Of a DNA stretch of 8,390 nt, positions 1 through 5,425 are shown one piece after another (the first letter of the stretch is position 1; every line of letters starts with the position of its first letter). The stretch covers positions 1 to 8,390 of the forward strand of contig JAHJCW010000060.1 in NCBI GenBank assembly GCA_018812885.1. Direction: 5' to 3'. Made by a program: the position numbers and the translations under genes. The DNA comes from a bacterium. Its GTDB lineage: Bacteria > Fidelibacterota > Marinisomatia > Marinisomatales > JAHJCW01. Under the pieces are notes generated by a model. It ran no database searches and was not told the origin of the DNA. It worked only from the letters and a program-made list of their open reading frames with translations.

Positions 1-461
1 AACTTCATACTTGTAGAATAGATATCGGCACCATGCTCCCTTTCAGATAAACCAAATGCAAAAATTCCTCCTTCGTCGAGAAGTTTGGCAGTTTTTTTCT
101 TTAACTTCTCATTTTTTGTCATGTATAGTTGGCCAAGACCAAGGATTGATACCTGCCATGTGTACCAATAATGTAATCCGTAAAATCCTAAAATCTCGCT
201 CATTGCACTATTTCTAAATGTATCCCAACGTTGATTCTCTCTTGTTGCAAGGTCAGATGGAGTTAAGAAAGTTGAAAAAATCTTATTCTTTGATTGAAAA
301 TCGAGGAAATCGGAGTACCATACTCGATCATGGTCATCATTTTTAAGTTTGATTTTTCCATTATTTTCAAAAAAATCGATTGTTTTTTGTAGTAGAACTT
401 GATCCTTTGGGTCAATGTCTAAAAAATCAGGATTTTTGGGATTAAGTAAAATATTCTTCAT
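1..461 (-). CDS. Acyl-CoA dehydrogenase, N-terminal part (3' end cut by window edge)
   Basis: The reading frame starts at ATG 461-459 and stays open to the left edge, giving 153 residues. The visible region holds RWDTFRNSAMSEILGFYG, then YWYTWQVSILGLGQLYM, then FAFGLSEREHGADIYST. The last resembles the FAD/substrate-contact strand of acyl-CoA dehydrogenases (the family's T/S-E-x-x-x-G-(S/A)-D pattern). These flavoproteins catalyse alpha,beta-dehydrogenation of acyl-CoA thioesters. Only the all-alpha N-terminal domain and the start of the middle beta domain are present, so the catalytic glutamate cannot be checked and the substrate is unknown. The start is supported by GGAG at 473-470, 8 nt upstream of ATG. 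A 150-nt gap with a 19-bp palindrome precedes the gene, so it may have its own promoter. Family assignment is from remembered sequence patterns. Confidence 0.83.
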   Translation of the reverse strand, partial: MKNILLNPKNPDFLDIDPKDQVLLQKTIDFFENNGKIKLKNDDHDRVWYSDFLDFQSKNKIFSTFLTPSDLATRENQRWDTFRNSAMSEILGFYGLHYWYTWQVSILGLGQLYMTKNEKLKKKTAKLLDEGGIFAFGLSEREHGADIYSTSMK

Positions 462-518
462 TTAGGATTCTCCAAATAATACAATGTATTTCAATAATTT
501 TAAGACTATCGTTTAATC

Positions 519-537
519 AATTTGCAATTAGCAAATT
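519..537. promoter_or_regulatory. Candidate operator palindrome upstream of the acyl-CoA dehydrogenase
   Basis: AATTTGC, a 5-nt spacer AATTA, then GCAAATT: a perfect 7+7 dyad. It lies 58 nt upstream of the acyl-CoA dehydrogenase ATG and just downstream of a possible promoter at 550-581. Size, symmetry and position fit a dimeric repressor site. Acyl-CoA dehydrogenases are often under TetR-type control, but no regulator gene is visible here, so the function is inferred. Confidence 0.35.
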
Positions 538-549
538 TAATATTATGAA

Positions 550-581
550 CAAAATTAGCTTATTATACTTAAGCCAACCAA
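550..581 (-). promoter_or_regulatory. Possible Bacteroidota-type promoter for the acyl-CoA dehydrogenase
   Basis: On the minus strand TAATTTTG (557-550) matches the TAnnTTTG -7 element of Bacteroidota housekeeping promoters. It is preceded by TTGG (581-578) with a 20-nt spacer, roughly where the -33 TTTG box belongs. The match is imperfect and the region is AT-rich, so chance is a real alternative. Confidence 0.25.
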
Positions 582-611
582 TAAGGTTATTTTGAATAGG
601 AAGAAGTAATA

Positions 612-959
612 CTACTTATTTCGATTCAGCCAAAAATCAAATGATCTTCCTGGAATAAAAATATCTAATCCGATAGATACTTCATTTAATGGATTTATTA
701 CCGTATGAATTTCTCCTCCAGGTATATAAGCAGTATCACCGATTTTTAATTTTTGTTCATCAACTTCAGTCTTAATAATGATTTCACCTTGCAGAACATA
801 TAATACCTGTGAATTTGGATGACTATGAGTAGGGGAGGAGTGTTTTGGTGGTTTTACAAAGTGTTCAATTGATATATCAGATTTATCGCAAAGGTTAGAC
901 CTTATCCAATTTTCTTGAGGTTCATATTTTTCTGCATCTTGAGAACGGATTACATCCAT
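612..959 (-). CDS. Single-domain cupin protein
   Basis: A 115-residue small beta-barrel protein of the cupin_2 type. Motif 1 covers H45-S-H47 through Q51 to G58, and motif 2 is G74-D-T-A-Y-I-P80-G-G-E-I-H85-T-V-I-N89. The metal ligands H45, H47 and H85 are present. The usual motif-1 glutamate is replaced by Q51, which is common in small cupins. Such proteins bind a divalent metal and act as small-molecule dioxygenases, isomerases or sensors, and nothing here selects among these. It has no signal peptide and is probably cytoplasmic. AGGAAG lies 7 nt before ATG 959-957. The gap after the dehydrogenase stop is 22 nt, so it is probably the next gene in the same operon. It ends in TAG, which shows that TAG serves as a stop in this genome. 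Confidence 0.85.
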   Translation of the reverse strand: MDVIRSQDAEKYEPQENWIRSNLCDKSDISIEHFVKPPKHSSPTHSHPNSQVLYVLQGEIIIKTEVDEQKLKIGDTAYIPGGEIHTVINPLNEVSIGLDIFIPGRSFDFWLNRNK

Positions 960-981
960 AAGTACTTCCTATATTGTCTTA

Positions 982-1767
982 TTAATAAGCTGATACCAAG
1001 CCACCTTCGACTAAAATATTTTGACCAGTAATATAGGTGTTTGCCGCTGAAGAGAGGAATGTAACCAATTTGCCAAGTTCTTCTGGATTACCATAGCGCT
1101 TAAGTGGAATTGATTTGGCATTATTTTCTTGATATTCTTTTAATGGAATATTTGCTTTATTAGCTTTTATTGAATCGATTTGGTCAACTCGCTCAGTGCT
1201 GATTTTTCCGGCACCTACCACATTTACAAGAATATTGTATTTTCCGAATTCTTTTGCTATCGATTTTGTTAAGCCAACAATCCCTGTACGGAAAACATTT
1301 GAAAATAATAGATTATCGATAGCTTGTTTAATAGATGAAGATGTATTATTCACAATTCTGCCGCCATTTATTTTCATGTCTGGCAAAACACATCTTATTG
1401 CTCGAATGTAGCTTAATAGAGTTAGATTAAAGGCGTTGTACCAATCGTCATCATTGAAAATTTCAAAGTTTCCTGGAGCCGGACCACCTGTGTTGTTAAA
1501 TAGGGCATAGATTGGTCCATTTAGTTCTCTGGCTTTCTCAATGGCAGCAATTATTTGAGCACCGTCTGTAACATCGGCAACGAAATAATCGGGCTTATTG
1601 CCGGTAATCCTAAAAACGTCATTCTGTGCTTCTTGTAATTTTGTCTCAGTTCGTCCGACCATCATGACTTTCGCATTTTCTTTGGCAAATTCGAGAGCGA
1701 CGCCTTTGCCGATTCCAGACCCGGAAGCTAAAACTACTACTGATTTATCTTTTAATTTCAAATCCAT
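982..1767 (-). CDS. Divergent short-chain dehydrogenase/reductase (SDR) family protein
   Basis: A 261-residue protein with a full Rossmann-type SDR fold. The glycine-rich loop ASGSGIG (14-20) has Ala14 where the first Gly of TGxxxGxG is expected. D65-V follows beta-4, NNTGG is at 91-95, the serine stretch NTSSS is at 141-145, and PLKRYGNPEELG followed by ITGQNILVEGG is typical of FabG-like enzymes. The YxxxK catalytic pair is absent: the aligned residues are S156 and R160 (SNVFR). This matches my recollection of an SDR subgroup (BKR-like) lacking the canonical tetrad and NAD motif. Oxidoreductase activity and substrate are therefore uncertain. The ATG directly abuts the stop of the acetyltransferase gene (TAAATG), indicating translational coupling. 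Confidence 0.88.
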   Translation of the reverse strand: MDLKLKDKSVVVLASGSGIGKGVALEFAKENAKVMMVGRTETKLQEAQNDVFRITGNKPDYFVADVTDGAQIIAAIEKARELNGPIYALFNNTGGPAPGNFEIFNDDDWYNAFNLTLLSYIRAIRCVLPDMKINGGRIVNNTSSSIKQAIDNLLFSNVFRTGIVGLTKSIAKEFGKYNILVNVVGAGKISTERVDQIDSIKANKANIPLKEYQENNAKSIPLKRYGNPEELGKLVTFLSSAANTYITGQNILVEGGLVSAY

Positions 1768-2328
1768 TTATTTACTCTTAACATTATTCCGGATATTTAA
1801 TTTTCCGATCATCTTATATTTTGTTCTATCAATTTCATAATATTTAACATCAGAATCATAAAAAAATGCATCTGTTACATATATTAATCCGGATTTTGTA
1901 AGTACTTTTTGTGAAGCAATATTTTCAGGATGCGTTATTCCGGCGATCTGATCCAATTTCATTATATTGAATTCATAATCAATTAATACTTTAGTCATTT
2001 CCGTAGCATATCCCTTGTTCCAATATTTTTTATGGATACGGTATCCTACTTCAATTTCTTCTGTATTATCAAGATGCGCTAATTCAAAGAAACCAATAAA
2101 CTCATCACTGTGTTTTTCATAACCCGCCCAAACACCGAGACCCGGATTTTCCGTATAGTATTTTCTAATTTTCTTAATACTCTTGATTATTACATTAATA
2201 TCTGTTACAGGTGGAAGTATATATTTCATCACTTCAGGATCGCTATTCAAGCGGAAAAAATTATCAGTATCATCCAAAGTAAATTCTTTTAGATATAATC
2301 GTTCAGATTCTAAAATTATATCAGTCAT
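1768..2328 (-). CDS. GNAT family N-acetyltransferase (RimJ/RimL-like)
   Basis: A 186-residue protein with the Gcn5-related fold. It opens ESERLYLKEFTLDD, the usual RimJ/RimL-type start. FIGFFELAHLD (77-87) is followed by IEVGYRIHKKYWNKGYATEM (92-111), which contains the acetyl-CoA pyrophosphate-binding R/Q-x-x-G-x-G/A loop (W103-NKGYA). HPENIASQKVLTKSGL (133-148) is the classic motif B segment. Members transfer acetyl groups to amino groups of ribosomal proteins, antibiotics or metabolites, and the acceptor cannot be read from sequence. The start overlaps the upstream membrane-protein stop in an ATGA, with no Shine-Dalgarno of its own, so translation is probably by coupling. Confidence 0.88.
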   Translation of the reverse strand: MTDIILESERLYLKEFTLDDTDNFFRLNSDPEVMKYILPPVTDINVIIKSIKKIRKYYTENPGLGVWAGYEKHSDEFIGFFELAHLDNTEEIEVGYRIHKKYWNKGYATEMTKVLIDYEFNIMKLDQIAGITHPENIASQKVLTKSGLIYVTDAFFYDSDVKYYEIDRTKYKMIGKLNIRNNVKSK

Positions 2329-2735
2329 TTTTTTAGCAATCTAAAACATATTTGCGGAATGACAACAACTGATATTAATACGAAAATCCAAAGTTCACCT
2401 TTCCAAAAATAATATGCATGAATCATATCATTCCAAGATGAACCACGAACATAATATCCAAAAGTAAATTCAAATATTATGGTCATTGTCATCCACATAA
2501 TTCCAACGTTCAGCAAATCATGCCTTGTATATTCCACTTTGGTGAATTTCAAAAGTAGGTAAATGGCAATAAAGAATAATATTATTCCCGTAACAGAACT
2601 TATTTGATGTGCCCAATTTCCGATATAAGGCTCTAAAAAGGGTTTATAAGTTGCTTCTCGAATAATCGCATTAAATATTGCCAGGAAAAGCAGTACAAAC
2701 CAAAACCAAAGCGCGTGTAAATATATCTTTTTCAC
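2325..2735 (-). CDS. Small four-helix membrane protein of unknown function
   Basis: A 136-residue integral membrane protein with four predicted helices at about 8-25, 43-62, 73-93 and 115-131. Conserved-looking polar residues lie near the membrane faces: N22-x-x-x-R26-E27, H43-Q44 and E89-F-T-F-G-Y-Y. I recall similar uncharacterised proteins (NxxxRE ... HQIS ... TGI) in several phyla but know no function. The start codon is GTG (2735-2733), chosen because an excellent Shine-Dalgarno, AAAGGAGG at 2750-2743, lies 7 nt upstream. The start overlaps the preceding cupin stop as GTGA, and the gene ends inside the ATGA at the acetyltransferase start. It is therefore locked into a coupled chain. Confidence 0.8.
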   Translation of the reverse strand: MKKIYLHALWFWFVLLFLAIFNAIIREATYKPFLEPYIGNWAHQISSVTGIILFFIAIYLLLKFTKVEYTRHDLLNVGIMWMTMTIIFEFTFGYYVRGSSWNDMIHAYYFWKGELWIFVLISVVVIPQICFRLLKK

Positions 2736-3127
2736 TTTTTATCCTCCTTTGGCAGGTATCTTTTATTATCTGCAAAATAGTCAATTGCCCATGTTTTTGT
2801 TTTAAAAACAGCAGAATGTACAACGCCGTCAGGGATATAATAGGAATCGCCCTTCGCGTAAGTTTTTGTGATACCACCAATTGTCAGATTAATTTCACCT
2901 TCCACTACAATTCCCCACTGTGCGCAGTGAGAATGCTCGGCAACCTTTCCGATAGCTTCTATCTCTAAGAATACAATTTGGTGATCAACATTCTGCGATA
3001 TCCATCCTTTTACGCCGGAGAAGGGAATATCGGCTTCGGGAAGATTTGTAATTATTTGAGGAAATGGATTTTCCATTATACTTTCCGTTAGTTTAACATT
3101 TTTAAAAGGATTAATCTGAATTTTCAT
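2732..3127 (-). CDS. Cupin domain protein
   Basis: A 131-residue single cupin. The core is VAEHSHCAQWGIVVEGE (62-78, ligands H65 and H67, G77) and KGDSYYIPDGVVHSA (92-106, G93, P99, H104), followed by IDYFADNKRYLP. The motif-1 glutamate position carries Q70 or nearby residues. It is probably a cytoplasmic metal-binding sensor or small-molecule enzyme, with no substrate deducible. The start is ambiguous. ATG 3127 overlaps the tail of the broken membrane gene and has only a weak SD. Met18 (3076-3074) is preceded by GGAAAG at a reasonable distance and gives an N-terminus, MENPFPQI, that looks like homologues I recall. It overlaps the next gene as GTGA. Confidence 0.85.
   Translation of the reverse strand: MKIQINPFKNVKLTESIMENPFPQIITNLPEADIPFSGVKGWISQNVDHQIVFLEIEAIGKVAEHSHCAQWGIVVEGEINLTIGGITKTYAKGDSYYIPDGVVHSAVFKTKTWAIDYFADNKRYLPKEDKK
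2743..2750 (-). promoter_or_regulatory. Strong Shine-Dalgarno fixing a GTG start
   Basis: AAAGGAGG on the minus strand, 7 nt before GTG 2735-2733 and inside the end of the upstream cupin gene. It is the best ribosome-binding site in the window. It shows that this genome uses SD-led initiation, unlike most classical Bacteroidia. Confidence 0.8.
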
Positions 3128-3239
3128 AATAGTTCATCACTTGTGGAGATAATGCAACTATCACGATTATTGTACCTAACAGTCCATAAATAAATTGTAA
3201 AATATTTCCACAGCCTATCATAAAAATTTGAATATCAAT
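3111..3239 (-). pseudogene. In-frame continuation of the membrane protein gene beyond a premature TAG
   Basis: Immediately after the TAG at 3242-3240 the same frame continues for 42 codons to a TAA at 3113-3111. It reads IDIQIFMIGCGN, then ILQFIYGLLGTIIVIVALSP and a short polar end VMNYYENSD. The stretch supplies the missing half of the third transmembrane helix and a complete fourth helix. Together with the upstream ORF it makes a 151-residue four-helix protein if TAG is read as an amino acid. One base change (TGG to TAG) explains the break, and Trp at this point matches my memory of the family. ATG 3221 inside it has no Shine-Dalgarno, so an independent 36-residue peptide is unlikely. Confidence 0.65.
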
Positions 3240-3566
3240 CTATAATATTACTATCAAACCCAGATATAGTGCATAGGCCCATTGAAAGTGGTACTTTTTA
3301 TAAACGTTCAATTTGTTTGGCCAATTCCAATTTGGTTCTTTTAACATCGCATAACCGAGCAGAATTGGAAAAACTCCTAAGAGGAAAAGTAGGATTAGTC
3401 CGGGTATTAAAAAGTTATTGAAAGGAGTATTGATGAGCATTGAAAAGGGCATTTGTAGGGCTTTTCCGCTTGGCCATAGCGTGAGAGCAAAACCGCCGGC
3501 CAATCTGCTAAGAGCTTGGAAAAATATCAGAAAAATTAATAAATAAAGTAAAAATGGTTTTTTCAT
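3240..3566 (-). CDS. Membrane protein of unknown function, truncated by an in-frame stop
   Basis: 108 residues as it stands. It has a hydrophobic N-terminal helix (about 5-28), a loop with TLWPSG, a second helix (about 52-74), then a polar segment, LKEPNWNWPNKLNVYKKYH, which looks like the family signature. The third helix (94-108) is cut off in mid-membrane at GLIVIL by TAG 3242-3240. A protein ending inside a helix is unlikely to fold normally, and the frame stays open for 42 further codons that complete it. It is therefore best read as a nonsense-disrupted gene or a sequencing error. TAG ends other genes here (612-614, 3633-3635), so genome-wide recoding is unlikely. The start is ATG 3566-3564, with no strong SD. 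Confidence 0.65.
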   Translation of the reverse strand: MKKPFLLYLLIFLIFFQALSRLAGGFALTLWPSGKALQMPFSMLINTPFNNFLIPGLILLFLLGVFPILLGYAMLKEPNWNWPNKLNVYKKYHFQWAYALYLGLIVIL

Positions 3567-3632
3567 TATAGTTTCCTTAATTAGATAAAATTACATCAAT
3601 CTATTTTTGCTATTTATTCTAAACCTTGAATG

Positions 3633-4130
3633 CTAAAGATGGTCAGTCATCTCACCTAAATTGACCTTTTCAGATTTTGTAAAGAAGATATTCCTTATAT
3701 ATTGCATGTTACCCCACAAATATGAGTTCCCCTTTAAATACTTTGTTGCTTTCATTCTGCGTTGCAGTCTTTTAATTTCACGGTCAGTCGCTATGCGTTT
3801 AGTTCCAAGCTGTCCGTAGAGTTTAATTCCCGGATACTTAGTGAATTTGTTCATAAATAATGATTTTAACCAAAATAGAGTAGAACTGTTAACTCCCAAC
3901 ACACATATATTAGGATTTAATTCAGCATGTTTTGGAAGTTTCTCAGGATATTTCTCGAAGTAAAACCCGGTTTGATTATCATTAAGGAATAAAGAACCGA
4001 CGGGCGTAACTGTAGGAGTATTATCTTTATCAACCGAAGCTATTGATACATGATAATTTGATCTAAATGATAAATTGAAATGTTTACGAATAGCCGTCCA
4101 ATCGGTTTTTATATTCAAATTATTTCTCAT
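3633..4130 (-). CDS. Pyridoxamine 5'-phosphate oxidase-like (FMN split-barrel) protein
   Basis: A 165-residue protein. The region HVSIASVDKDNTPTVTPVGS (27-46), then GFYFEKYPEKLPKHAELNPN (55-74) and CVLGVNS, shows the strand pattern of the FMN-binding split barrel: a first strand with substrate-side residues, a P-V-G-S turn, and a K-x-x-x-L/H-A-x-x-N-P phosphate-side helix. A basic, aromatic C-terminus (IKRLQRRMKATKYLKGNSYLWGN) follows. Family members bind FMN, F420 or haem and act as oxidases or reductases. This is probably not PdxH itself, because the PdxH C-terminal signature is absent. Its start overlaps the methyltransferase-like gene by 11 nt and has no clear SD, so it is probably coupled. 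It ends in TAG. Confidence 0.78.
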   Translation of the reverse strand: MRNNLNIKTDWTAIRKHFNLSFRSNYHVSIASVDKDNTPTVTPVGSLFLNDNQTGFYFEKYPEKLPKHAELNPNICVLGVNSSTLFWLKSLFMNKFTKYPGIKLYGQLGTKRIATDREIKRLQRRMKATKYLKGNSYLWGNMQYIRNIFFTKSEKVNLGEMTDHL

Positions 4131-4650
4131 GTTTTTTCTTTTTATATTTTAACGGAATTAACATTGGTACTCTTTCCATATAATTTTTATATTCCTTGCC
4201 AAATTTCTTTAGAAGTAGTTTTTCCTCGTATTTTGATATATAATAATAAAATATTACTATGATGACCCAAATTAATGTGGAGGCAATCGAACACGTTAAA
4301 ATTGTCAATCCAAGATATAATAATATTGAACCTAAATAGATTGGATGCCGAACAATTTTGAATACACTTTTCTCAATTACTTCCGGTTTGTCTCGCACCT
4401 CACCAAAAACTATTCCGAGTCTATATTTTGCAAAAATACCTGCTATTATAAGTATCGGGAAGCCAATTAGCATTCTAATACTATTGGGTATTTTATCTTG
4501 CAGGGAGGTTGAATAATTAAAAATGAATGAATCGGTTATCCAAATTATTAAAAATATAGCTAATAATATTAATTGACCGCGATCTCCAAAAGTATGTTCG
4601 CCTATTAAATCGGCTCTACCTTCATGTCTTTTTGTTTTATTATTTTTCAT
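4120..4650 (-). CDS. Isoprenylcysteine carboxyl methyltransferase (ICMT/PEMT)-family membrane protein
   Basis: A 176-residue integral membrane protein. After a charged N-terminus containing RADLIGEHTFGDRGQ there are helices at about 27-46, 58-75, 105-122 and 122-140. The family core is present: VFKIVRHPIYLGSILLYLG (96-114), where R101-H-P-x-Y-x-G is the SAM/substrate motif, and YEEKLLLKKFGKEYKNYMERV (141-161), the E-x-x-L-x-x-x-F-G-x-x-Y-x-x-Y signature. Bacterial members are presumed methyltransferases acting on lipids or lipophilic thiols, and the substrate is unknown. The start at ATG 4650 is supported by AGAGAGG (4662-4656), 5 nt upstream. Only 26 nt separate it from the transposase stop, so the transposase sits at the head of this operon. 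Confidence 0.85.
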   Translation of the reverse strand: MKNNKTKRHEGRADLIGEHTFGDRGQLILLAIFLIIWITDSFIFNYSTSLQDKIPNSIRMLIGFPILIIAGIFAKYRLGIVFGEVRDKPEVIEKSVFKIVRHPIYLGSILLYLGLTILTCSIASTLIWVIIVIFYYYISKYEEKLLLKKFGKEYKNYMERVPMLIPLKYKKKKHEK

Positions 4651-4676
4651 TGTTTCCTCTCTTTGTAATTAATATT

Positions 4677-5297
4677 TCAAATTTTCCGGGTTATTTTATC
4701 CGTTTCCCAAGACATTGGATTTTCCAGAATGTATAACCTGATATTATCCAAAGATTTTTCATTCCGAATTATATGGTCGTAGTATGATCGTTGCCAGATT
4801 GTTTGTCCCTGCGTATTTCGTATAGCGTTGATTCGTCGTGCAGAGAATCCTTTAAATTGACGAACAATTTCAGGTATACCATGATATTTCTCCGTAGGGA
4901 CAGGATCTAATCCTGTCCTATTAATAGACGATTGGTTCGTTCGGACAGATTTTGAATCTGTCCCTACGACGATGGATTGTCGTTTACGAATAGATTTGGA
5001 ATCTGTCCCTACGTTGTTTTGCATATCGTTTAGAATAATAATTCCATGTACATGATTTAGCATTATTACGAATTCATCCAATCCAACATGTGGATTGTGT
5101 TTTGGTAAATCATCCCAAGTGAATTTTACAATCTCTCCATATTCATTTAAAACCATTTTACCTTCAACAATTTTACCAAACAATTCCTTGTGGTTTTGTG
5201 TACAAATTGTTACAAAATACCAATGCGGCGTAGAATAATCCCATTCTAGCAATCGATTTCGTTTGCGTACAGGATATTTTTTTTGTGTATTTATCAT
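4677..5297 (-). CDS. REP-associated tyrosine transposase (RAYT, Y1/HUH family) with palindromic repeats inside the gene
   Basis: A 206-residue single-strand DNA transposase of the IS200/RAYT superfamily. The start is RKRNRLLEWDYSTPHWYFVT, then ICTQNHKELFG. The HUH metal motif is H82-V-H84 in VIMLNHVHGIII (the family usually has MPNHVHG, so a Pro is replaced by Leu). A C-terminal helix carries the nucleophile in WQRSYYDHIIRN (Tyr172 or Tyr173), and RLYILENPMSWETD closes the protein. Between the two catalytic halves, residues 96-137 are encoded by an array of palindromic repeats. They read as 15-residue units: VGTDSKSIRKRQSIV, VGTDSKSVRTNQSSI, then NRTGLDPVPTEK. All catalytic residues seem intact, so the gene may be functional. 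Such enzymes are chromosomal, not flanked by IS ends, and associated with REP elements. The only SD-like element, AGG, is in a hairpin just upstream. Confidence 0.92.
   Translation of the reverse strand: MINTQKKYPVRKRNRLLEWDYSTPHWYFVTICTQNHKELFGKIVEGKMVLNEYGEIVKFTWDDLPKHNPHVGLDEFVIMLNHVHGIIILNDMQNNVGTDSKSIRKRQSIVVGTDSKSVRTNQSSINRTGLDPVPTEKYHGIPEIVRQFKGFSARRINAIRNTQGQTIWQRSYYDHIIRNEKSLDNIRLYILENPMSWETDKITRKI
4894..5012. repeat. REP array A, inside the transposase gene (three palindromes, 45-nt period)
   Basis: Palindrome 1 is GGACAGGAT (4898-4906), 3-nt loop, ATCCTGTCC (4910-4918). Palindrome 2 is GGACAGATT (4943-4951), loop TTG, AATCTGTCC (4955-4963). Palindrome 3 is degenerate: GAATAGATT (4988-4996), loop TGG, AATCTGTCC (5000-5008). 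The left arms start exactly 45 nt apart, and 2 and 3 are followed by CTACG. Because 45 nt is 15 codons, the array adds repeats to the protein without shifting its frame. Confidence 0.93.
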
Positions 5298-5299
5298 GA

Positions 5300-5425
5300 C
5301 CTACGATACTTTCGTAGGGACAGGATCAAATCCTGTCCTATTATTTGACGGTTGGTTTATACTGACAGATTTAGAATCTATCCCTACAGTGGTGGTTTGT
5401 TTAAGGACGAGTTCAGAATTTATTC
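5300..5425. repeat. REP array B, immediately 5' of the transposase gene
   Basis: A diverged direct copy of array A, offset 420 nt. GGACAGGAT (5318-5326), loop CAA, ATCCTGTCC (5330-5338) is perfect. TGACAGATT / AATCTATCC (5363-5371 / 5375-5383) has decayed, and GGACGAGTT / AATTTATTC (5405-5413 / 5417-5425) is more decayed. The first two are 45 nt apart and the next 42. An extra perfect stem, CCTACGA (5300-5306) / TCGTAGG (5312-5318), lies 2 nt before the transposase ATG. By eye A and B agree at roughly 80% of positions over the first 90 nt. Confidence 0.9.

Noticed and set aside
1196..1840. Plus-strand open frames opposite the SDR gene
   Set aside because: They are antisense shadows of a gene with clear SDR motifs.
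3111..3221. Independent 36-residue membrane peptide starting at ATG 3221
   Set aside because: It is in the same frame as the truncated membrane protein, completes its helices, and has no ribosome-binding site.
3240..3242. TAG as a recoded sense codon across the genome
   Set aside because: TAG is used as a normal terminator of the cupin at 612 and the split-barrel gene at 3633, so general reassignment is not supported.
4894..5012. Regular 45-nt repeats resembling a small CRISPR array
   Set aside because: The repeats are self-complementary palindromes within a coding frame, spacers are themselves related, and no cas gene is present.
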